Source: Coniochaeta sp. PMI_546
Lineage: Eukaryota; Ascomycota; Sordariomycetes; Coniochaetales; Coniochaetaceae
Direction of reading: 5' to 3'
DNA: 64,000 bases
Assembly (NCBI GenBank): GCA_021432605.1
Contig: MU271157.1
Span: 496,001 to 560,000 of the forward strand
In this document: in pieces, positions 12,692 to 24,447 of the stretch
How the letters are laid out: the number at the start of each line of letters is the position of its first letter
Numbering within the stretch: position 1 is the stretch's first letter
Program-made: the position numbers and the translations under genes
The notes under the pieces: model-generated
Database searches by the model: none
Seen by the model: only the letters and a program-made list of their open reading frames with translations
What the model was told of the DNA's origin: nothing

Positions 12692-15600
12692 GTTGAAGCT
12701 TGGTATGAGGTCGCACTTTGAATAGGAGACAATTTGTATGACTGGCGAGACTACAAAGACAAAACGATGATTATGACAAGCAAGGCTTGTCCTACTCGAC
12801 TGGTCAATAAGACAGGAGATCTCTGGCAAATGGCGAGTTTTATGTTTGTTAGATTCGTGATAGCAATCGTTCAGTGGCAAACAGCTGACTGTTCAGCAGT
12901 GCTGCAAATGTGAGCCACTATGAGTCAACATCACACTGACGGCTATTCCTGCTATTCCCCATTCAGGTGGAACGTTCTCGCCCTCACAGCACAAAGCGCA
13001 CGGACCATAAAAGCGAGGTGTGACTCGGTGACCACACCTTAATTGAAGGTGAGCGGCCCGGCCCTTGGTACCTTCCTTTTACCGCAATGGAGGACTAAGG
13101 GTCGATTGACCACCTGGTGTACGATACTACATTCACACTCTTGCCGCCAACAATTTGCACTTTACTCAATTCCTCGAGCTATCTCAAAGTGCACGAAGCT
13201 GGCCAGCCCAGGTCTCAGTCACCCGCGCTTAAAACAAGCTGTCAAGCATATGTGATCGTTGGCTGACCGAGTAATAACCATAAATCGTCCCTGGCCAGGC
13301 TCCTCAATATATTTAGATCAGCTAGCAGCACACTCAATCCTAGACTCTGCACCGTCCTAGAAAGCCACGTGGGAGCTTCCACAGGTAGGGTCCACCCCTT
13401 TTATCCAGAGATCCCTTCTCCCGATATTCCTGCGACAGCCGTGTGGATGAACTTCGCAGCCCTGTAGCCAAGCGATATGCGCACGCCCTCCAGCTTGACG
13501 GACTGGGAAGTCATGTGAGCCACTTCCACCCTATATTGAAGGCCCGTGTTACTCGACGGCGCAGGAGTAAAGGCCCGACAACTTCTGAGGCTGGTGACCT
13601 GGCGGCTTGCTTGGGGACTGCTGAGAGATCTAAGGCTTCTGCTGCCGAACTCCATTTTGCCTAATATGCCTGACCAAGTTGATCTCGTCCTGCAATGCAG
13701 ATACTTCATCGAGCTTCAGGGTAAGCTCGAATGGTGGCCTCAGCAATGACGCGCAAGCAGGAGTGCTCTGGCAGCGGCTCGTAATGACCTTGGTATTGTC
13801 TATGATAGTCATAGGCTGTTTCCACGTCATCCTTCGAACCTTAGTGCCGGCTTACCGCGCCTTTGGTTAACCGAAACCAACTTCCTAGCCTGGGAAGGGC
13901 ATGTTGTTGAGTATGTCAGGAGTTGCCAAGAACAAGCCAACATGAACTGACAAAAGGACTCTCAAATCCCTGGCACGCGCAAGGGTGATGTACTGGACCT
14001 ATGATAGTCACTCGACTATCAATGGCCGGAGAAGTCTTTCCTCGACATTTGCCTGTCTTCGCGTCAGACACCGGAATACATCAAAACCAAACGGCGTTGT
14101 TGTGTTAGCTGGCGAGTAGATAGTAATGGACCAGCCTGTTGTCTGAGCCAACTTTGACAACAACATAACTGCGAGCCAAAAAGAAGGAACAAATCAGGGG
14201 GATGATATAAAATGTCGGTAATAAAAGAGAAAAAAGAACCACAGGGAAAATGAAGATGATCTTGAAGTTGCGTCTGCATGCCGACTTTGCTATCACTCGT
14301 TATCAACACAAACCGGACTGGCTTCGCCGACGACGCACAACAGGCGCCGAGCGCCAGGAAGTAAACTAAACTTGGCCAGCGTCTAATCATCTAGCGGAGG
14401 AAATGCCGTTATCACATGCTATCCCTGAAAGCTCGCGGGAGGCGCTGGCGGTGTAACAAGACCGATGAAGAATTCCCACGGATATCGTATTGCATCTGGT
14501 CCCCTGGATAGCAGCAGGTATCGTGACATTGGTGGTTGCTAGAGCGCAGCGCTGCGTTGTCATCGACTGTGAATGTGATTTACCTCGACCAGTCAGAGCA
14601 ACCCGTCGAGGGATACGCCGCGACCACCTACGTCAGATCAGTTGACTTGTTGGCAGGTTGCCTCACCTGTCTCCATGTATGCCATACATGCGTATGGCTC
14701 CCCGAGACTGATGAAAACGCATTGTCGATGACGAGGCAGGTAGCGGCAAAGATGGTCTCTTGATTTTGCCTTCCATTCCATGGCCAGACGAAAGCGTCGG
14801 ACAGACTCACGTTGACCTGCCGCAAGGAGGTGCGGGACGTTTGATGAGTTGGCAAAGTCATCGCCCAGCACCATAGGGAGACGTTGGGCAGATGACCGGG
14901 TATCTTATGCATGTCCAGGCCATACCTGAGGTTATTTCTCCAGCGGTCGGTGAGGGAGCGAATTCAGCTGACTGTTTGGCGGAGCCGGAAAACAGGACGG
15001 GGATAAAAGAGGGGGCCGACAGGATGGTCGCTATTTGGTAAGGTACCTCGGGCTATCGAGACGTCAGGTATCAAAACGGCAGAATCGAGACGGCAAGCCA
15101 TGCGTGACAAAACAATAAAAGTTCTTAGGTTGAATTTATCGCATTGTTTCTTGATTTGATTTGCATTTGATTCTTGAAATAGACGCCTTCTCTCCTGCAG
15201 GTGCTGCGCTCTTGGGTTTTGTTCGTCTTTATTTTGAGTTTGCGGTACATGTACATGCAAGTTAGGCAGCTTACGCTTGCAGAGATGGAGAAAGAGTCAT
15301 CTATCTCGCTATCGACAAGTGCTGTTTCTTCCCAAAATGCCCCAACAGCCTAAGTCTTGTCACAACCATTTCTTTCCTCCCAAAATCTGAAACACCAAAC
15401 TCAAGATTTTTCGATAAATACTGAATATCTAGTTCATTGATCCAGCAGCATATTCATTCACAAGCACTCAGCTCGTGCCCACGAAGTCTCGCTGCAGGGA
15501 TAACCATGCCCGTCAACGCCAAATGAGTCAGCTTCCACCAAACTCGCCAGTGCTTACCTACAGGAACAAGCTTCCGCGGATGGCCAGCCGAGAGTGCCTA

Positions 15601-17476
15601 GCTTATGCGGCTGCATTATGGCTCAAAGTTTCCTGGCCTCTTGAATTGTTCACCTCGTGACCGAGCATTCCAGGCGCAGACAGACAGCTTCATCATACCA
15701 CCTGTGGGCTTGAGTCAGACACGTGAGGCAGGTGCGTTAACTACTGCATTGTAGTATCACATCTAAGAGTCATGCTCAGGAGGCCAGAAGACTAGTGCCT
15801 GAACTTTGGGGGTTTCTTTACGATCCTACACAAAGACAGCGATGTCCGCATAGGGGCACGAGGCCAGTCTGGACTCCTGTGCGAGGTCTCGAGACAAATG
15901 ACGCCACTTCGATGTATTTACCGTTTGTTCTCAATTCAATCAGATATCTTGTTGCTGGTCGAGCTGCATGACAAAACCAGTCGACGATTGTATCAACAAC
16001 TTCGTCCACAGTTGGTCGAAGTATCGGATACCCCAGGCTCGCATGGAGGCTCAGCTGGCTAACCCCCATCCCAATCTCCGGCAACGAAGTTAATTTTCCG
16101 ATTTCACGGTACCACAGCGCATCAACTATCAATAGCCTCGTCACACGATTTGCTTCCCTGCATGGCTCCAGACCCTTCCAAATTCCTGGTTTCTTGGGGG
16201 CTCGCATTGTTGACCAATGCTTTCCCACTGCATGCCTACTACGATTCTATTTGTTATCGTTCGAAAGTCTATGACAGTCTACCTTCGAAACACGAGCGCT
16301 ACAAATGCCGTGCGACCATATCCCGGTACATCTCGAGATCTCTACTCTGGCCCTCAGAAATTGCTGCCGGATTCCGGCGGCCGGTTATGCTGGCTGGTCA
16401 TGGGCACCTTGGTCGCAATATAGTTTGGAAGCCGCAGTGCCTTCCATCGGGTCTTCCGAGCCTTCTTTACCTCAGTCTCATCTCGACTTGATGTACAGCA
16501 CTTGAATTGATAGAATTGGGCTGGACTCGAGACTAGTGTCTCGTTGGCGGTTCTCCCATTGTCTCGCCCTTCATATTTCTGTCCCTGTCGATGTCGGAAC
16601 GGTGCTGTCACCCTCCTCGTTAGTAACAACAACACCACGCCAGAGGCACAATATAACTATAAGGCTGAACAATCTGTGACACGTGTCGCATAGCTATTTC
16701 AGTGCTGAGGCAAATGTGCTTTCGTGTAAACCTTGCATCTGTTCCGACGATATTTGAGCTTGTGCGCCGTGGGGGCTCAGTACTGCACTTCTGTTGATGT
16801 CAGGTCACACATACCAGGATTTATGGCGGTGCTCGATGATGGTGACCCGAGGCGATATATTGTCCTGAGTGGACGACTTCGCGGAACCCCTGAAATCGTA
16901 TATCTAGCTTGCTCCGTTCATGATGCCTTTGAGCTGCTGGCCATCCAAGCGTTGCAGGGGACTTATCTCTTGCTGCTGCGTCTTTCGAGAGCATACCGCA
17001 AGATGTCGCTGAGGCACTAGTCTTCAATCGAACACAGCCCTGAGAGCTCTCCTCCCCCATCTTTTCCCGTCTGGGGCTCGGAACTGCTGTCGTGTGTGCA
17101 AATTTGGGTGATGCTTGTGGTGCGAGGACAGGGCTTGAGCCCATGATCGCGTCGGACTTCAGGTGGCAATCTAGTCAGGAAACGATAACATACCACAATT
17201 CCGACTTCCGAGCCCTGGAGTTGATATGTGATGGCCTTGGTGTGTTCACAAGCTTCACGCTACCTCCTTCGTGATTTACATTAGGCAAATTGTATGTGCT
17301 CTTCACGGTCTCTGCCTGTTCACGCCTTTCGACATTGATGGGAGCTATGTTGTTGATTTCTTTACTTTACACGAAATGACACAACTATATGCTACGTATC
17401 CGATCGCGAAGCCGCTTCATGCTGACCTTCCCAGCTGCTTATAATATACACATGTACACAGACACCTACTATCACC
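12692..17476. other. intergenic stretch, only weak candidate ORFs
   Basis: I cannot support a gene in this 4.8 kb. Two minus-strand frames are the least random-looking. One at 14064-14390 starts with a signal-peptide-like N-terminus (MIRRWPSLVYFLALGACCAS). The other, at 15818-16228 (136 codons), contains a protein-like central section (LRPTVDEVVDTIVDWF). Neither has a recognised domain or clear splice structure, so both are treated as hypotheses under the findings rather than annotated. Confidence 0.35.
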
Positions 17477-19061
17477 TTATGTATTGGTACGCGCAAGTTC
17501 CTGCTGGATTGCCGGCTTTCTGAAGAGCAAGATGTCCTTGATGGTTCTGCTCTTTTTCCCCTTCTCGTACAGAGGCTTGTGTTCCTCATATATATCGTGC
17601 TCGTGCTCATAATCGATATGAACGAACGCTCTTTCGACGTCACCCAATCCTTCGAGCTTTCTCTGCAAAGTCTGGCCTACGTCGTGGGTGACCTTCAGCG
17701 GAAGCTCCTCGTCCATCACAACGTCCACCTCGACGTAATATTTCTGGCCGGCGTGGTATGCTCGACACTATGGCTGGTTAGCGTGCAAAACACAGAAGCT
17801 GCAGTTCTGTGAACACTTACCGTGTCAACCTTCACAATACGCTGGTCGTGTGTCATGGTCATATATATAAGCTTCGAGATGAACTCACTCGGTGCGGATT
17901 TGCCAACCAAGAGCCACACTTGCTCGAAAGCGTTGGAGACCCAAGAAAAGAGGATCAGTAGGGCGATGAGTATTGCTCCGATGGGATCGAGGTACCAGAC
18001 GAAGCGGTCGCCGACGATGGACATGACCAAACCAAAGATGTTGACGACGATGTCGTTCCGATGGTCGACAAAGAAGACGTGGACTGAGGGGTGTTTCCGG
18101 TAGAAGAAGCAGTATACCATCAGGGTGCTTTTTGCCAGAACTGAATACGCGTCAACACCTTCACGGGTTCCAGCGTACAGCTCGGGTACTTACTGGCGAC
18201 TCCGACAAAGACCAAGGGTATGATGTGGAGTTGCTCTGCTTCGTGGGGGCCTCCGCCGAGGGTGCGTCCTGACTCAATCTGTTCATGTTGTAAGCTTGTC
18301 CTGATGGTTGCGCTCAAAGGTGATACTCACCATCAGTTGGATAGCAACTGTGGTCATTAGAGCACAGAAGAGGATGATGCCTATAGTCTCAATCCTTGTG
18401 CGACCCTAAGACATGATAAGCAGTTTGACCTACGATCTACGACTTGACTCTTATGAACGTACGACAGGGTACTTGTACACGCTCGGCCGAGAGGCAAGTT
18501 TGGAGGTGATGAGCATCACGAAAGATGAAACTAGGTCCATCTATAAACGGTTAGCTAAAGTTCGTATGGTCTGAAGGAAGAACCTGGAGGGTGTATACGT
18601 ACGAAAGCATCGGCAGCAGTTGCAAACAACGACAGCGATCCAGTCGATATTGCAGCATACATCTGAATAACGAACAGGCAAAAGTTGACAATGAAGGAGG
18701 CATTGACAGCAAACTTGATCTTAGGAGCCAGTCGAGCGTCCTCTTCGAATGTTATCCGCTCCTCGTCGTCGGCACCCAGAAACTGGTCAATGAGCTCATT
18801 CTGGCGGGTGTAGTACTTCTTGAGCAATCTCTTGTTACCATTGGGATGCTCAAGCTTCATCTGTCTTTGGCTGACATTGTCGCGACGATGGCGGCCAAAG
18901 TTCATCGGATCCGCTTCATTGATCGCAACGGACGAAGACGACATGCCTGGCTCAGCATTGAGAGTGCCTTTCTCGGTGTCAATCGCTATGGTGCCGTTGG
19001 ATGGAGCTTCTGCCCCCTGGATGGTATCCACCACCGAGACAGCCTTCGGTGGCTCTGCCAT
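17477..19061 (-). CDS. CDF-family metal transporter, Mn-type
   Basis: Six exons give 435 aa: 19061-18603, 18540-18463, 18405-18331, 18278-18194, 18140-17821 and 17767-17477. All introns are 57-63 nt with GT-AG ends and join in frame. After a soluble N-terminus of about 120 residues come the transmembrane helices. The metal-site motif in helix 2 is D-A-F-M-D and in helix 5 D-H-R-N-D. This DxxxD pair is the signature of the manganese-selective CDF clade, unlike the HxxxD of zinc carriers. The C-terminal cytoplasmic domain (about residues 280-400, with CRAYHAGQKYYVEVDVV and AFVHIDYEHEHD) matches the CDF dimerisation domain. The protein probably moves Mn2+ (perhaps also Fe2+) out of the cytosol into an organelle in exchange for protons; which membrane cannot be read here. 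It is divergent from the ZIP gene 2.1 kb away. Confidence 0.9.
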
Positions 19062-21125
19062 GGCACTCTGGAAAGAGACTTGGCTCGCTATAACCTGTCA
19101 GCTCATCGACTTTACACACCGGGACGATATCGAAAATTGAATGGCCCAACAAGATCGAGCCAAACAGTTCCGAATCCCGGAAACGATCAACATATCCTTG
19201 CGCGGAAACAACTACTCACGATGCGACATACTCTGTGAGGGCGAATGGGTATGTAACTCGGAATTGGCCATGTATGGACCCGAATTCATGCGCAGGAAGA
19301 GTTACTGTCAACAGCAACGGAAATGGACTTATTCGGGGAAAGAATTGTCGGCCGTGGTAATACTGCGAGCTGCCAGATTATATCGGACTGACTCCAAGAC
19401 GGCTAACATGTCGTCGCAGATGTGGCACTAGGGGCTGGAGAGATCCACGCCACCACGCTATGTCGCATCGCTGCAATGTCTATCATGTCCGCATCAATGA
19501 GACAGATCTCACGTCTAAACTTTCCGCAGGCAGGAGGTATGGGTTCGCAAAGTCGGGTGGCAGGTTGCACAGCCTAACATGGAGGACGCATCTCTGCACT
19601 TCGAGGGATGTGCTAGGGCCCCTTCCGCAGGCACATTGCAACACAACGTATTCCAGACCAAGTAAGATGTTCTTGGCTGCTTCCCTTGGCATTGCAAGAG
19701 ACTGGTCATAATACTATCAAGACAGCTTTATCCCGTCTGGAAAACATGTCAACGAACATTCTATGCATAGTCAACATGCAGTTGATCATGCTGGGGTCCA
19801 AGCGGCGTACCGGCCATTTCCCCGACCTTCTATTGGTTGTTCGGCACTCGTCGTTTCAACGGGACGGGAGGTGCGGAGCCGCGAAGCGACCGGCACATGC
19901 GCCAACATGGGTGTTCGATCAAGCGCCAAGAGATCCCAAACGGGACCCGGACGAAGGACTTAAAGAAGCATCGAATGCCAAGAATATATCTGGCTCTAGA
20001 CTCCCTGCTTCTCGTCTCTTCAACCAAACATAAAACGGCCACCGCTGCTGTTCTGAGGCTTGCCAAGCACAATGCTTGCCTCATCCTCGATGCCTTGGCT
20101 GTCCCCACAAGGCTTCAGCCGGCAATACGGCAGTCTGCTTGGGTCCCTTGAAGGACTGCTCAGCTTCAGCTCCCCTTGGACTCAGAGGCGAACCTCCGAT
20201 TGGCACTCATAAGTGTAAATATTCCGAGTGGCGGCTCGAGCATGACAACATTCGGTAGCTGCCGAGCTAGGGAGACCCAGGGTCGAGATGTGGAACTGTT
20301 TCAACCATTTCAAATTCTTTGATGGCAGCCCTGCGCTGGATCAAACAATAGCAACATCGTCTCAAGTTGCTATCACCACGTTGACAGGCAAGACCTTAGT
20401 ATCACTGGCTACGTTTCTACTCTTCGATGGTCAGATGTGCATCTTGTTGCCTGCCAAGAAGTTGATGATGAAGCTGGAGTAGCCACGAGCTTCCGTGAAC
20501 TACTCCGCGTGCGCCCTTACAAAACATGCATCTACATTATGGCTTCAGGCTAGGCAGATCAGCTGGATCATCTGGTGATATGGTATCATAGCATATGGCA
20601 CGCTGTGTCACCGAGTCGCCGATCCCATCGACTATTCTACCTTCAATTCAGATCTAGTGATCCTGGTAACACCGTTTACTTGCTCCTGAGATAGGACTGT
20701 GGGGATGAAAGATCCTATTATTGCGGGCAATCCGGCTATGAAAGGGAGCTCGATCTTGGCCTGTTATGCATATCAAAGCAAGACGGTGTCCACGATGATC
20801 ATGACTTCTTGGCTTCGCCAATTTCTCTTGGGTTCCTTAAGTTGACCTTTCGGACCTACCCCTTTTCCGCTCTGCTCTTTCTTCGTCCTTTCTTTCGTTT
20901 CTGTTTACTTCTGGCTCTGGTTTCTCACGGACCCTGTGCTTTTCGTTCCTTTCCCTTTTCCTTTTCCTCGAAGCTGCGGGACAGCTTCACTCGTCCCTCT
21001 CTTAATTACCTGGTGTCAATGGGTGTGTAAGTCGTGGGTGTAGGAAACACAGGCTGGCCTGAACTCTCCCTTGTCCGACAAGCTTCCCGTCATCAATCGT
21101 CTCCGCCGGACGGTGACTGCTCGTG
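19062..21125. promoter_or_regulatory. divergent intergenic region between CDF and ZIP genes
   Basis: This 2.1 kb separates two divergently transcribed metal transporters and must hold both promoters. A pyrimidine-rich tract on the plus strand (about 20820-20990, long runs of C/T such as CTTTCGTTTCTG and TTTCCCTTTTCC) lies just upstream of the ZIP start, a common feature of fungal promoters. No coding region is supported. Confidence 0.45.
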
Positions 21126-22744
21126 ATGGAAGTCGACTCGATAGCCGGTGGGGCTCACATGGCCGATATGACGATGAGCGAAAAGCCGGTCTGCGGTGGT
21201 GATCAGCAGGTTGGGGAATATGATGTTGGTATTCACGTACTGGGACTGTGTGAGTATTCAACCCGACCACATCAACTCGTATAACATCTGACAACTGAAA
21301 TAGTTTTGGTTCTCGCTTTCTCAATCTTTGGTATGGGAATCTGAACCAAGTCATGGTCACTGTACCACTTCACTCACATGTAAATAGGAGCTGGATTCCC
21401 GGTAGTAGCCAAGAAGGTCAAGTGGATTAGGATCCCGCCGAAGATCTTCTTTGCCTGCAAGCACTTTGGTACAGGTGTCCTTATTGCAACGGCTTTCGTC
21501 CATGTGAGTATCTCTATGGGATAGTAGAAAAGTCTGTCTGTTGACTTCCTGTAGCTTCTCCCTACCGCCTTCGGCAACCTTCTCGACCCATGCCTCCCAG
21601 ACTTATTCACAACCAACTATCCTCCAATGCCTGGGGTGATCATGATGGCATCCATGTTCTGTCTTTTTGTCATTGAGATGTGGCTTAACGGCAAGACAGG
21701 AGGCCACTCTCACGGTGGACCGATGGGTATCGAGAGCGGACCGCATGAAACTACTGGTCCCATGATGGTGTCATCTGCTCCTCAACGGCCCCCTCGATAT
21801 GATGCCAGGCGTAGCTTCGAGACGGACGAAGATATCGACTACGAGAAGAAGATTGCCAAGAAGGAGTTCGAGGAGAAAGTCCGGAACCAGCTCGAAAATC
21901 CTTTCGTCGACAAGTCCGAGTTCGGTCCGCAGTCCGAGATGCCGCCTTGGTTCATCGTTTTCTACGAGCAGTATGTCCGCCAACGCTTGGAGATGATGAA
22001 CATGATCCGAACAACATCTCAACCTACGAATTTCAGCCGGCACGTGGAGTCCTCCGAAAAAGCCCAGCCTGTGGTCGTCCAATCTGGACCGGTCATCGAC
22101 TCACCGTATATCGATGTGGAGACTGGTATTGCCGTCCACCCGGACGTCTACCGGAAAATGTCGTTGAACATTACCCTCTTGGAAGGCGGTATTCTGTTTC
22201 ACTCGGTCTTTGTTGGCATGACTATCAGCATTACCATTGATGGATTCATAATCCTTCTCGTCGCCATTCTATTTCACCAGATGTTTGAGGGTCTAGGTCT
22301 TGGGTCACGTATCGCCGCTGTGCCGTATAAAAACGGCAGTATCCGGCCATGGGTGCTTGTCGTCGCATTCGGTACTACAGCCCCCATTGGGCAAGCCATC
22401 GGACTGATAACCAGATCATCGTACGACCCCAACAGCGCGTTTGGGCTCATTATCGTCGGTGTCTTCAATGCTATGTGAGTGTAACACATTGGTGCTATAT
22501 GATGTGGAAGTAGCTGACGTGAATAGCTCTTCTGGTCTGCTTTTGTATGCTGCTTTGGTTGATCTACTCGCTGAAGACTTCCTCTCGGAAGAAGCAAACA
22601 GAGTCATGAAGAAGAAGGACAAAATCTCGGCATTCATGTTCGTCCTTGCTGGAGGTAAGTTTTTATTGATCATTGTACGACTATAGGGTCTCGACTAATC
22701 CCTGGATAGCTGCTGGCATGTCGGTTGTTGGCGCCTTTGCTTAA
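21126..22744 (+). CDS. ZIP-family zinc/iron transporter
   Basis: Six exons, 21126-21249, 21304-21330 (only 27 nt), 21388-21503, 21555-22474, 22527-22654 and 22710-22744, encode 449 aa. The N-terminus (CGGDQQVGEYDVGIHV) leads into helix 1, and helix 2 contains KHFGTGVLIATAFVH. A long cytoplasmic loop between helices 3 and 4 (about residues 125-285) starts with a histidine motif (GGHSHGG) and is rich in charged residues. Helix 4 has HSVFVGMTISITIDG and helix 5 HQMFEGLGLGSRIA; these are the paired metal-binding helices of ZIP carriers. Such proteins import Zn2+ or Fe2+ into the cytosol across the plasma membrane or from a vacuole. Later ATGs at residues 12, 15 and 17 could also serve as starts. 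The gene points toward the polyketide locus, tail to tail with the synthase gene. Confidence 0.92.
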
Positions 22745-24447
22745 GCACCTCAAATGTTTACCCCCAACCGATGCTCGAAACAATGATTTTGGGCAAACGA
22801 ACATTTCCTGTCAGCCATAGATGATAGCCAGACGGTGTGCAGTACGATCACTCTATCCGCCAAGCTTGTGGTGCGAGTAATTATATAAGCTTGCCGCGCC
22901 ATCTCATTGCTAGCATACAGAAACACGGATGCCGTTATATACAATGGAACTGATAGACTATAAACGATGAATTGACCTATTTAGCTCCAATGATGTGGCT
23001 GGTTTGGCCGGACAAATGAGCCATTTTGCTTGGAATATTTGGATTTTAACGAAACCGAGGCTCGAGAGGACCAAGACCTAAGATAGAGCAATGTATTCAA
23101 GGAGGCGAATAATAAACCTACACTACGCCCAAGAGTGGGATCTGATATATGGACTCACCTGAAATGACTTGGTAGATTCACTTATACTCATTCAATCTCT
23201 ATGATTTCGAATTGCAATCGTACTAGCCGTTGAGCTGACCCATTTGTCAGCGCCGTAGATCAAAGTCGATGCAAAACGATGTAAGAGGATTGCTCTATCA
23301 ATGTCATCCAGAATATACATCTTGGGTAAACTACAACAGTGACGTGGACACAAGGTTCGCTTCCGCATCCATGTCGGAGAATAGGAGATTTTACGCGAGA
23401 TCTACTAACACCACTCTGCATCGGCCAGTACATGGATGGCGGGCAAAGGTTTCGAGAACAACGACCCCGGCCTCTTACCACTCTTCGCTCTTTGCGGACT
23501 AGGGTCTGCCCAGAGTACCAGTGGCTGGTCAAGTTTGAGATCCGGGAGCGGGATGCGGGAAGCGCACTCCTGAGGCGTGGTGTAACGGATCTTCGCTGCA
23601 TCGGCTGCCGATCATGTGAAGCACACCCGCCACTAATACGCCGTACATAGTAATCACGTTGAGGAAGCAGACAGGGCTTTCTGAACATGGGCTGCCAAGA
23701 TATACAACTCTTGGCTGTGTCAAAGCTGATACACAACTGTGCAGTATCGACCATACACAAGTCATATTCGTCACAAATTGGTCGAGGCAAAACACGGCCC
23801 GGTCCCCAAATGTACGTCTAAGGTATTGGAAATCGGCACCTAACATGATGTCCATACTAATGTGCTCTGCATCTGTCACTAGAAAAATATGAGTATGCAA
23901 TCTGTGTTGTTGCACATCCTCCTCGTCCTATTCGTACTGCATGGTGAATACCGAACTCTGACCAGAAACCTTCCTCAAATGTTGAATTCGGGGGCTTACT
24001 TGGTCATTCGAGGACGGTGCTGATGTGACATGAGAGGAACAAGTAAGACAGAGATTTCAGAGCCGAGTGATGGAACGAAGAATCGTGTCAATACTGCTAT
24101 ACTCTGCATAACCTTCTTAGGGTGTCTTCAGCTTTTCAGGTAGGAAAAGGGTGCTACCAACAAAAGATCTGGAAGTCTTCAAGTTACATCTCGAGAGCAG
24201 TACAAGATTGATCACGACCGTCTCATTGTTCAACTCATGGTGAAAGGACTGTACAAGCTGTGTTCTTTGAGAGAGTAGGCGGGTGTATAATTAGTGAATG
24301 TTTGCTTTGTATCAAGGACGTACAGATGAATAGCATATCAATGTCAAATCACAAGGAGCACGACGTTCTGGAATATACACATCGTCAACACCATGTAGGA
24401 ATTTAAGTTGCAATTGATGTATAAAATAGCGTGTAAAGGAACATCGT
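22745..24447. other. convergent intergenic region between ZIP and PKS genes
   Basis: The 3' ends of the ZIP (plus) and PKS (minus) genes face each other across 1.7 kb. Minus-strand open frames at 23260-23790 and 23529-23915 overlap each other and show no domain. I see no convincing gene or repeat here. Confidence 0.4.

Noticed and set aside
23260-23915. 176- and 128-codon minus-strand frames between ZIP and PKS
   Set aside because: They overlap in different frames, have no domains and no consistent splice model; considered as a possible gene relic but not supportable.
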